A stretch of 57,723 bases of DNA from Nitrospiraceae bacterium. GTDB lineage: Bacteria > Nitrospirota > Thermodesulfovibrionia > UBA6902. The stretch spans positions 1-57,723 of the forward strand of contig QZJG01000025.1 in the NCBI GenBank assembly GCA_003599275.1, written 5' to 3'. Shown here piece after piece: positions 52,001-57,723 of the stretch. Below the pieces are notes generated by a model. That model saw only the letters and a program-made list of their open reading frames with translations, made no database searches and was not told the origin of the DNA. Each line of letters opens with the position of its first letter. Positions within the stretch are counted from its first letter, which is position 1. Position numbers and translations under genes: made by a program.

Positions 52001-53078
52001 AAAGGGTGTCTCTAATCCCTCCGTAGATCATATGCCCATTGTTCGGGAGATCGACTTCCTTGGTCTCCTTTGGATATTGCACATACCAGCTGCCGCTTTC
52101 ATTTTGTGAGATTAGTCCTGGGAAAGCCGAATCGTAATTGGAGTGGAGCAGGACCTTTGACCCTTTTCCATTGGGGAAGATAGCGTCCTTATTTTCTTTG
52201 AAGAGGGATTTCAATAAATTGTAAGTGAACCATCTTGTGCCGTCCATCAGCTCCTGTTTCAGTTCCTGATATGATCTGGGGAGGGTAACCTCTCTTTTTA
52301 ATCTGGCCGCCTTAGTTATATATGTATTCTCCAGTAAATATTTCGCTTTCTGATCGACAATCGCTTTATCCGTTTTTGCATTAACAACCTCAGCAACCGG
52401 AAGAGCGTAATTTAAGTTTTCATTTTCAGATTTCAGCAGGACAATTCCAATGACCTTTCCATCTTTGTCAAGCAAAGGGCCGCCGCTGTTGCCGGAAGAG
52501 GCTGCCGCCGAAAATCTGATCCATTTCCATTCACCTGACTCGTCTTCAAGCGTATTGGAAGTATAAAGACCGTCCCTTATTACAATCCCTTCACCGAGGG
52601 CATTGCCGACGGCAAACACTTTCTGATTTATCTGCGGCTTTAGATTAATCTCCAGAAAATCTTTTGCAGTTTTGTCCTTCAGAGAAAAAACAACAAAATC
52701 CTTGCGTTCAGAGTACTTGGTAATTTTGTCAATGCTGTACACGTTCTTATCTTTATCCCTGAGATAGACTTCCTTATACTGGCTGTTCAGAGCAAGATTC
52801 ATGACATGGACTGCCGTTACAAATTCGGTGGGGCTTATTGCAAAGGCAGAGCCGATTGAGTAATAGTCATCCGTACGAATGTAATAAGGAAGGAGCTCAA
52901 GCGGCAAAGGCTTTTCATAAGTCAAAGAATCCTCAACCGGCTTTGGAACTACAACTTCAAACACTGCATTGCTGATTAAATTCAGCGTGCTTTCATCCAG
53001 TGAGGTGTCGGCAGAGGCAATGCCTGCCGTAAATGCACATACGATTAGCATTAAAATAATAATTAAAGAATATTTCAT
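49047..53078 (-). CDS. Exported trypsin-like serine protease with 15 TPR units
   Basis: This 1,343-aa protein has a signal peptide (MKYSLIIILMLIVCAFTAGIASA). Its S1-type protease domain has the triad His91 (FVTAVHVMN), Asp127 (ERKDFVVF) and Ser198 (SSGNSGGPL). A central domain of about 450 residues without recognised motifs follows. The C-terminal half holds 15 contiguous 34-residue TPR units with NRG(x)AY...A(x)SDYNKAIELNP repeats. The ATG at 53078 has GAGGAG upstream; the frame is open to 53114. The TPR array probably binds protein partners for periplasmic proteolysis. It may also have been amplified by recombination. Confidence 0.88.
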   Translation of the reverse strand: MKYSLIIILMLIVCAFTAGIASADTSLDESTLNLISNAVFEVVVPKPVEDSLTYEKPLPLELLPYYIRTDDYYSIGSAFAISPTEFVTAVHVMNLALNSQYKEVYLRDKDKNVYSIDKITKYSERKDFVVFSLKDKTAKDFLEINLKPQINQKVFAVGNALGEGIVIRDGLYTSNTLEDESGEWKWIRFSAAASSGNSGGPLLDKDGKVIGIVLLKSENENLNYALPVAEVVNAKTDKAIVDQKAKYLLENTYITKAARLKREVTLPRSYQELKQELMDGTRWFTYNLLKSLFKENKDAIFPNGKGSKVLLHSNYDSAFPGLISQNESGSWYVQYPKETKEVDLPNNGHMIYGGIRDTLFLSIQKPDDVSLDKFYSDSKLFMDTVLKGLYFPRRVGQENVKITSLGRAKDEYVFTDSYGRKWLANTWIMEFSDWKLAAFSLPIPGGCMTMLRVGQTGLVEDGHIPDMKMLTNFVYLSYNGDFSQWRELLMMKDLLADAFSTIKISFDYNKVFHYESKRLSFSYPSEVMGISEKSRMKLRFGYFKEKDKTVWDVTAISIGESKGGETSFNIARNMESAKELSDKYQSEWDAVLNRKFPFNKAAYYKDKATNVAAVLQKSETALPVLYTIQYSKEGKAEQQEMETALNRLMQNVFVYEDGQNPDVAYADRRYAYHDKGDYYQALYEHEKLADIVLITAAGYLLRGDLYKDKGDMEQAVTDYAGAIEKDFEYAQAYLGKDFAPLIYGVRGQFKEAKARIEKVLETDLLNRMLEPLLKVADDALNQKIKSETAARLFKGEALDHLGMSDEAFIEINNAVIDNPDYHIAYEIRGFAKVARQDDVDGGISDYSKAIELNPKDIIAYNGRGVAYNSKKEYDRAMEDFNKALEINPAYAKVLHNRAGIYSLKNLYDAAIADYDAALKIFPFEDGYYGRGLVFYNKGSYDKAISDYNKALELNQKFIDAFIGRGLAYMAEDKFDLALSDYNKALELDPYNEGAYINRGNVYHAKDNYDQAISDYNRAIEINPWNSSAFTNRGLAYQDANKTDLALSDYNKAIELEPDNAEAYNNRGNIYISKANYEQAISNYNKAIKINPKKDIFYHNRGIAYFNRGNTDDAIADYTKALELNTEYVKAYFDRGLAYQNEKEFERALSDYGKAIEKNPDYSDAYNNRGNIYFSMNDYEKAIADYNKAIEKDPVSSQAFYNRGLAYSDAGDLQHAISDLNKAIEINPGYTDAYVHRGMTYGRSGKHDLAISDFDKAIELNPKDDRAFNNRGYSYLLMHKHDSALSDFNRAIEISRKNTLAYINRGNTFYSLRNRGKACADWKTACELGSCENYTKAKAMRFCE

Positions 53079-53169
53079 ATTTCTCCTCTGAATAGTGCCA
53101 AGAATTTTTCGCACTTTCTCTGATGACCTGGATCTGATTTCATGATTTCAAGCTGCTGCTCCCTCTGCC

Positions 53170-53394
53170 TTGGCTGAATTGGTTTCAGAACGAACTCCCG
53201 AAGCATGGAACATATGGCAAATCCCATCCAATCCAGTGCCCTAATTCATGTGCCATAATTCGGGCAGTGAAGTACTTAGTGATGTTGTTGGGCTCATCAG
53301 CCTCTGCAAGCAGGTTTCCGAATGCATCGTAAATGTATCTTGTCGTAGCACCATCCCTCATAGGGAAATGCCCTGCGAGAGATTTTTTAAAATT
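53170..53394 (-). pseudogene. RHS/YD-repeat and zincin-like gene remnant
   Basis: In one minus-strand frame, with no start codon at the head, the translation runs MRDGATTRYIYDAFGNLLAE, then ADEPNNITKYF, an RHS-core segment. It then continues TARIMAHELGHWIGWDLPYV with an HExxH zinc-protease motif and stops after CFGSSF. RHS proteins often carry variable toxic C-termini, so this looks like the junction of a lost RHS toxin gene. The rest of the 500-base gap holds only short inverted repeats. Confidence 0.5.
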
Positions 53395-53499
53395 TAAAGG
53401 AAATCTTAAAGACGGATTAATTTAACAGGTTTAAAAACCTTTGTCACCTGTCAGAATTGACAGTGTCAAAATGTTGGCTGCAGATGGAGATTGACCCAA

Positions 53500-53532
53500 A
53501 TAAAAAGACCACTCCTTTAAAAGAGTGGTCCT
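53500..53532 (-). terminator. Terminator of the lipoprotein/pil operon
   Basis: GACCACTC/GAGTGGTC stem with an 8-base loop, followed on the minus strand by TTTTTATT. It lies about 50 bases after the lipoprotein stop. Confidence 0.8.
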
Positions 53533-53577
53533 GATACTGCAGATTAGAACGAACCCTATATTTTTTAGGGGGAATCC

Positions 53578-54048
53578 TTATGAGTCATCTTCAGCTTCCG
53601 TGACTTCCAGCGATACAGACTTGGACAATGAACCCGATGTGATCTGGAAATTACTTGCATATTCAACCCCAACCACAAAATCGAAATAAAGGGTGTAAGA
53701 CCCATTTTCATCAGTTGTTACGGTCATAGGGGCATCTTTGGCAGGAGCGCCGTCATCGGGATTGCCATCATATAATTGGATGGAAGATGCAAACGGTTCC
53801 GCTAATGTATTGAAAATCGTTACACTTACATCTTCAAGCGGAATGCCGTTGGCATTCTTGACGACTATCGTAAAAGATCCTGTACGCGATCCCGAAGAGT
53901 CTGTTGCATATTCCCAGGGTATTGATGAAACACTGGTGGTTATTGAGCCGTCAGCAGGCGCGTCGGCGTCTCCCCCGGCGCCTCCTCCGCAAGCGGACAA
54001 TATAAAAACAAAACCGATTATAGCCAGAATAACTGAACTCTTTTTCAT
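53578..54048 (-). CDS. Lipoprotein with Ig-like domain
   Basis: The 156-aa protein has a lipoprotein signal (MKKSSVILAIIGFVFILSAC, lipobox LSAC) and a Gly/Ala/Asp-rich spacer. One bacterial Ig-like domain follows: SFTIVVKNANGIPLEDVSVTIFN ... VTTDENGSYTLYFDFVVG. It is probably exposed in the periplasm or at the outer membrane. It lies 11 bases after pilQ on the same strand, so it is the last gene of the pil operon and could assist the secretin, though this is inference. Confidence 0.78.
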   Translation of the reverse strand: MKKSSVILAIIGFVFILSACGGGAGGDADAPADGSITTSVSSIPWEYATDSSGSRTGSFTIVVKNANGIPLEDVSVTIFNTLAEPFASSIQLYDGNPDDGAPAKDAPMTVTTDENGSYTLYFDFVVGVEYASNFQITSGSLSKSVSLEVTEAEDDS

Positions 54049-54059
54049 TAGTCCTCCCT

Positions 54060-55778
54060 CTATTTCACAATCTTTGGCGTTATGAAGATCAACAGCTCGG
54101 TCGAATCAGTAACGTCCTTTTCGTTCTTGAACAGCCATCCGAGTCCGAATATCCTGCCGAGACCCGGCACGGCAGACACGTCTTTTGAATTGTTTGTCTT
54201 GAATATCCCGCCGAGGGCAAGTGTGTCCCCGTCCTTTATAAGGATCTGCGTCGAGACCTCATTGGTGTCAATGGTCGGAACACCGGAGAAAGACGTACGT
54301 GAGAAATCGGCCTCATTCTTCTTCGCCTCGATATTCATGAAGATCGTCCCGTCCGGGGTAATGTGCGGCGTAACGAGAAGTTCGAGGGCGGCGTCAACAA
54401 ATGCGGTCTGTGTCCCCTCCTGAGAGGTTGTTTCATAAGGTATCTTTTTGCCCTGCATGATCTTGGCTTTTTGATTGTCCATGGTGATGACCCTCGGGTT
54501 GGAAATTATCCGGCCTTTACCCGTGCTCTCCATGGCAGACAACTGGATATCAAGCGCCCTCAGTGTCTTGGCGCTTATATAACCGATGCCCAGCGAGCCG
54601 CCCGCCCCCTGACCGACCGCGGCAGGCAGGTTGACCAATAACGGGTTGCTGGAAAAAAAACCGCTGCTTCCCGTGTTGCCGGGCAAGGGAGGGGTTATCC
54701 CCGAAATTTGCGTTTGCGGGGTAGGTTTCAGAAGCGCTCCCCACTGGATACCCAATTCTTTTGTAAAGTTCGTGGTGACCTCGACGATCCTTGCGTCAAT
54801 ACTTACCTGGGGAGTCGGAACATCGAGCGCACTGATAAGGTTCCCGTATTCTTCATGCTTTTGGTCTACGTCTTTAATAATGACGGAACTGGTCCTTTCA
54901 TCAACACTGATAAAGCCTCTGTTGGTGAGTATCTTTGCCGTATCTATGGCCTTCTTGACATCGGCGACACTGGCAAAATTAATCGGATAAACCTTTGTAA
55001 TTAAGTTCCCGGACTTTTCCATTGATTCTTTGGCCCTGGCTATCTCTTCTTCCTCCTTGGCAAGCACGGCGGTTGGGGCGATGCGGATAATGTTGCCGTC
55101 AAATGTTTTTGACAAACCATAATTCCTGAGTATCACCTCAAGCGCCTGGTCCCATGGCACATCGATAAGCTTCATCGAAAACTTGCCCTTGACATCCGGG
55201 CTGACGACAATGTTATAACCGCTTATATCGGAGATAAGTCTGAATATATGATGGAGCTCCGCGTCCTGAAAATCGATATTTATCTTCTCGCCCGTATATC
55301 TCTCTGCTGACGCCTCTCCTTCGGTCTTTGAGGCCTCAGGCGCTTCCTCCGCTTTAGATGATGCCGTCTCGCCTGCTTCCGGGTTTTCAAATGCGAGAAC
55401 AAGTGAGTTGTCCTTGTATACAGGCTCAACCTCCACAGGCACTGTGAAGGCGATCTTCAGTTTCGAGGCATCAGGGTCGTCCGCGTCCTTTGCAGGTGTT
55501 ATCTCCAAAACTCCGGCCCTGTCGATGGTCAGCTTTTTTGTAAACTTCCCGAGGTCGGTGTTCTGCAGCTCGACTACGAGCTGGTAAGGGTCGGAGGGCT
55601 TGTAAACAGTATAATTAAACGGGGCGCTGCCTTTTATCTCTATCTCCGTGGTCCCGTCCCTCTCCACTACGGTTATGCCGGTCACCGATGACCGCTCTTC
55701 CGAATAGGAATCGTGTCCGGGACCGCATATGGCTGCAAGCAAGACCGTTAAGAGTAATAAATATTTTCTGATTAGCAT
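54060..55778 (-). CDS. pilQ: Type IV pilus secretin PilQ
   Basis: PilQ forms the outer-membrane pore for the pilus. The 572-aa protein has a signal peptide, one AMIN domain (about 30-130), an STN/secretin N0 domain (INIDFQDAELHHIFRLISDISGYNIVVSPDVKG), an N1 domain and the secretin core. The core includes VPTPQVSIDARIVEVT, IISNPRVITMDNQKA and GDTLALGGIFKTNNSKDVSAVPGLGRIF. The sequence ends ELLIFITPKIV. It is shorter than proteobacterial PilQ because only one AMIN domain is seen. Confidence 0.95.
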   Translation of the reverse strand: MLIRKYLLLLTVLLAAICGPGHDSYSEERSSVTGITVVERDGTTEIEIKGSAPFNYTVYKPSDPYQLVVELQNTDLGKFTKKLTIDRAGVLEITPAKDADDPDASKLKIAFTVPVEVEPVYKDNSLVLAFENPEAGETASSKAEEAPEASKTEGEASAERYTGEKINIDFQDAELHHIFRLISDISGYNIVVSPDVKGKFSMKLIDVPWDQALEVILRNYGLSKTFDGNIIRIAPTAVLAKEEEEIARAKESMEKSGNLITKVYPINFASVADVKKAIDTAKILTNRGFISVDERTSSVIIKDVDQKHEEYGNLISALDVPTPQVSIDARIVEVTTNFTKELGIQWGALLKPTPQTQISGITPPLPGNTGSSGFFSSNPLLVNLPAAVGQGAGGSLGIGYISAKTLRALDIQLSAMESTGKGRIISNPRVITMDNQKAKIMQGKKIPYETTSQEGTQTAFVDAALELLVTPHITPDGTIFMNIEAKKNEADFSRTSFSGVPTIDTNEVSTQILIKDGDTLALGGIFKTNNSKDVSAVPGLGRIFGLGWLFKNEKDVTDSTELLIFITPKIVK

Positions 55779-55781
55779 TGT

Positions 55782-56306
55782 TTACCTCTCCTTTGAAAAT
55801 TCCAGGGTTATTTTCCTCGGGCGAAGGCTTCCCTTGAAATCTTTTGAATATTCCGCCAAGACCACCCTGTCTTTTGTTATCTCTTCGACCCGCCCCTTGT
55901 TAAGACCGATAATGGACCCTTTCCTTACCGTAAAAGACCTGTTGTCCGGGGTTGTAAGAAGCGCAAAATACCCGTCTCCCTTTCTTGCGACAGCCACCAG
56001 CGAGAATTCACTTATGTCGTAACTTTCGAGGGTGCCGGGCCCTGTCCTTCCACTCTCCTTTTTGGCGCTTTTCTTGGAGGCGACTATAAGAGGCTCGAAA
56101 GGATCACGCCTGTTCCCCTGCTGGTATATATAACCTTCTTCCTGAGGCGCTTCCTGAACAACCGGCTGCTGCTGCAAAGCAGCCTCTTTCCCTGCCTCAG
56201 TCGTCTTCAGCTTCTTTACTGCCTTTACAGCAGGCTGGTCTTTGCAGCCGTACAGGACAAAGAAAATGGAAATAATTATGGCAAAAAAAGACGCCGCTGA
56301 TTTCAT
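55782..56306 (-). CDS. pilP: Type IV pilus assembly lipoprotein PilP
   Basis: PilP links the inner-membrane PilNO complex to PilQ. The 174-aa protein has a lipoprotein-like signal (MKSAASFFAIIISIFFVLYGC), a Gln/Glu-rich linker and a C-terminal beta domain. The domain contains RRDPFEPL, ESYDISEFSLVAVARKGDGYFALLTTP and VRKGSIIGLNKGRVEEITKDRVVL, typical of PilP. It overlaps pilO by 4 bases and precedes pilQ by 3 bases. Confidence 0.92.
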   Translation of the reverse strand: MKSAASFFAIIISIFFVLYGCKDQPAVKAVKKLKTTEAGKEAALQQQPVVQEAPQEEGYIYQQGNRRDPFEPLIVASKKSAKKESGRTGPGTLESYDISEFSLVAVARKGDGYFALLTTPDNRSFTVRKGSIIGLNKGRVEEITKDRVVLAEYSKDFKGSLRPRKITLEFSKER

Positions 56307-56962
56307 TGTCCTTTTTTCTCCTTTTTCACTTTATTACCTTTTTTACCTTTTTCGTCTTTTGCTTCCGGTATTTCATCGGCGCTTATGGATGCAAAGGTAA
56401 GCGCAGTAAATTTGGCAAGTATAAGTCCCGCTCTCTCTCCGCCTTTTTTTGCTTCCTTGACGCGAAGGTCCAGGTCCGATATATTCACGAGGCGCGGCAG
56501 CCGGCTTATGTGGCTGAAAAAGACCCCGAGGTTGTGATATCCGGTCAAAACCTCTACCTTTACCGGGATCTCCACATAGAGACCTTCGGGATTCGTCTTC
56601 CTCGCATCAGGTTTCCACAGGAGTATTTCCAGCCCTGATTGGAGGCCGGAATCCGATATCTGCTTAAGGAGCAGCGAGACCTCTTTCTCCTCGGGCATTT
56701 GCTCCCTCAATTTTGCGAGCCTCGCCTTAAGCGATTTATTTTCTGCAATAAGGGCATCAAGTTTTTTGACCTTCGCCTCACTGGCGGCTATCTCCTGGTC
56801 CAGCTTTGCAAGGCCGTCGCCGAGGGCCTTTATTTCTTTTGTCTTCGGCAGGAAGACAAGAAAAACGAACAGTGCAATAAACAGCAGGGACGGCAGAAGG
56901 GCAATCGCAAGCTGTATTCGGGGTGAAAGGTTCCTGACCTTGCTTATAATATTGATCGTCAT
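56303..56962 (-). CDS. pilO: Type IV pilus assembly protein PilO
   Basis: The 219-aa inner-membrane protein has one helix (about 16-38), a coiled-coil (ALGDGLAKLDQEIAASEAKVKKLDALIAENKSLKARLAKLREQMPEE as several short heptads) and a ferredoxin-like periplasmic domain. That domain contains SGLQSGLEILLWKP and YHNLGVFFSHISRLPRLVNISDL. The C-terminus is a very Lys-rich tail (KGKKGNKVKKEKKGQ). It pairs with PilN in the alignment subcomplex. Confidence 0.92.
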   Translation of the reverse strand: MTINIISKVRNLSPRIQLAIALLPSLLFIALFVFLVFLPKTKEIKALGDGLAKLDQEIAASEAKVKKLDALIAENKSLKARLAKLREQMPEEKEVSLLLKQISDSGLQSGLEILLWKPDARKTNPEGLYVEIPVKVEVLTGYHNLGVFFSHISRLPRLVNISDLDLRVKEAKKGGERAGLILAKFTALTFASISADEIPEAKDEKGKKGNKVKKEKKGQ

Positions 56963-56965
56963 CGC

Positions 56966-57496
56966 CTAAGCCTTTATCCTGAAAGTGAGTTTAAATTTAT
57001 ACACGGAGAATTCGTCTATATTAGTCTGGCGTGATTCTACCAGCATAACGTCAGTCAGATATTTCGATGCCTTCAGGCCCTGGACATAACCGACGAGGTC
57101 ATCGTTCGTATGCGCAAAACCGTCTATGCTCATTAAGCCCCCTTTGTCGACCAGGGCCGTCAGCCATACCCCCTTTGGAAGCTTGTCGCTGACTTCATCA
57201 AGGAGCCTCAGAGGGATGACCTGGTTCCTCTTTAGCTGTTCGATAATCATGGTCTTCCTTCTGAACTCCTCATTGTCTTTTTCGTAGCTCTGGACTTCTT
57301 TTATCATCTCTTTCAATTCTGCCAGCCTTTTTTCCTTTGCAGACACCTCGGCCTTCATGGAGGAAACCCTGCTGTTTAAATAGACGGCAAATACGAGAAG
57401 CGCCGCTGCCAGCACGGCCGTCGCGACTGCGCCGTATATTAAAACAGACGGTATCTTTATCTCTTTTTTGCTGGGGATGAGATTGATCCTGATCAT
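56966..57496 (-). CDS. pilN: Type IV pilus assembly protein PilN
   Basis: The 176-aa bitopic protein begins MIRINLIPSKK, the conserved cytoplasmic PilM-binding motif. One helix (about 20-42), a coiled-coil (about 43-90) and a ferredoxin-like domain follow (VWLTALVDKGGLMSIDGFAHTNDDLVGYVQGLKASKYLTDVMLVES, shown in pieces). It is ATGA-coupled to pilM and lies 3 bases before pilO. Confidence 0.94.
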   Translation of the reverse strand: MIRINLIPSKKEIKIPSVLIYGAVATAVLAAALLVFAVYLNSRVSSMKAEVSAKEKRLAELKEMIKEVQSYEKDNEEFRRKTMIIEQLKRNQVIPLRLLDEVSDKLPKGVWLTALVDKGGLMSIDGFAHTNDDLVGYVQGLKASKYLTDVMLVESRQTNIDEFSVYKFKLTFRIKA

Positions 57497-57723
57497 TTGT
57501 CTCCCACTCTCCTTAAAGCAAGGCCCACGGCGACCGACATCGCGGGCGCGATTTTCCCAAGGTACTCGCTGTCAAACGTCTCAGGCACATGGATATTTTT
57601 AAACGGCTCAGCGACCCTGATATTTATGCCGGACTTTTCCCCTAACAGGGCGGCAAACCCGGCCGTGAGAGACGCGCCTCCGCAGAGGATTATCCCATCG
57701 ATGTTTTCGTAATTTGTCGTGTC
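57493..57723 (-). CDS. pilM: Type IV pilus assembly protein PilM, C-terminal fragment
   Basis: PilM is an actin/FtsA-like cytoplasmic ATPase that binds the PilN N-terminus. Seventy-six residues remain before the window ends. IDGIILCGGASLTAGFAALL is the adenosine-motif region and APAMSVAVGLALRRVGDK the conserved C-terminus. The stop overlaps the pilN ATG. Confidence 0.92.
   Translation of the reverse strand, partial: DTTNYENIDGIILCGGASLTAGFAALLGEKSGINIRVAEPFKNIHVPETFDSEYLGKIAPAMSVAVGLALRRVGDK

Overview
The window is a chromosomal segment of a Gram-negative (diderm) bacterium. It has lnt, a PilQ secretin operon, a periplasm-facing cNOR, and peptidoglycan and division genes. The gene content, the bacteriohemerythrin-free norCB arrangement, the DUF507 pair and the many MAG-type dispersed hairpins look most like an environmental Nitrospirota or deltaproteobacterial-type lineage. 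That placement is an inference; no marker in the window proves it.

Layout. 1-9585 (+): division and cell wall cluster, murD(partial)-ftsW-murG-murC-murB-ddl-ftsQ-ftsA-ftsZ. It is mostly overlapping or tightly packed, but dispersed hairpin repeats break it before murC, ddl and ftsZ. 9554-18367 (-): a NapH-like ferredoxin membrane protein; an SOS block (lexA, two small genes, dinB) into which a DNA methyltransferase/HNH nuclease pair and a radical SAM gene pair appear to have been inserted; then norCB with tandem FNR/DNR-type boxes upstream. 18505-24079: TIGR02757 gene, tRNA-Met, marC, a hotdog thioesterase, an orphan 5S rRNA, and a large M1 peptidase-ChaN-PDZ fusion. 24245-25918 (+): rpsF-ssb-rpsR followed by two DUF507 genes. 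25940-30245: lnt, tRNA-Phe, a polar amino acid ABC transporter without its binding protein, tRNA-Ile. 30495-38232 (+): PolB-type exonuclease, then dnaA-dnaN-gyrB, gph, trmN6-like. 39033-40148: TPR membrane protein.

40144-43631 is the most striking object. It is a 3,488-bp transposon-like element with 22-bp terminal inverted repeats (21/22 identical) and a perfect 8-bp target duplication. It carries an IS1-type transposase with one nonsense codon and four passenger genes on one strand, three of them behind or near operator-like dyads. It rewrote the last codons of the TPR gene and stops just upstream of the rplU promoter.

43707-48952 (+): rplU-rpmA, atpB-atpE, ftsY, an M23 peptidase and an M48 peptidase. 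49047-57723 (-): a trypsin-like protease with 15 TPR units, an RHS/zincin gene remnant, an Ig-like lipoprotein, and the type IV pilus operon pilM(partial)NOPQ.

Together the genes describe growth and division, replication initiation, translation, ATP synthesis, NO detoxification or denitrification, and surface pili. Accessory DNA is concentrated at 11.9-14.7 kb, 40.1-43.6 kb and 53.1-53.4 kb.
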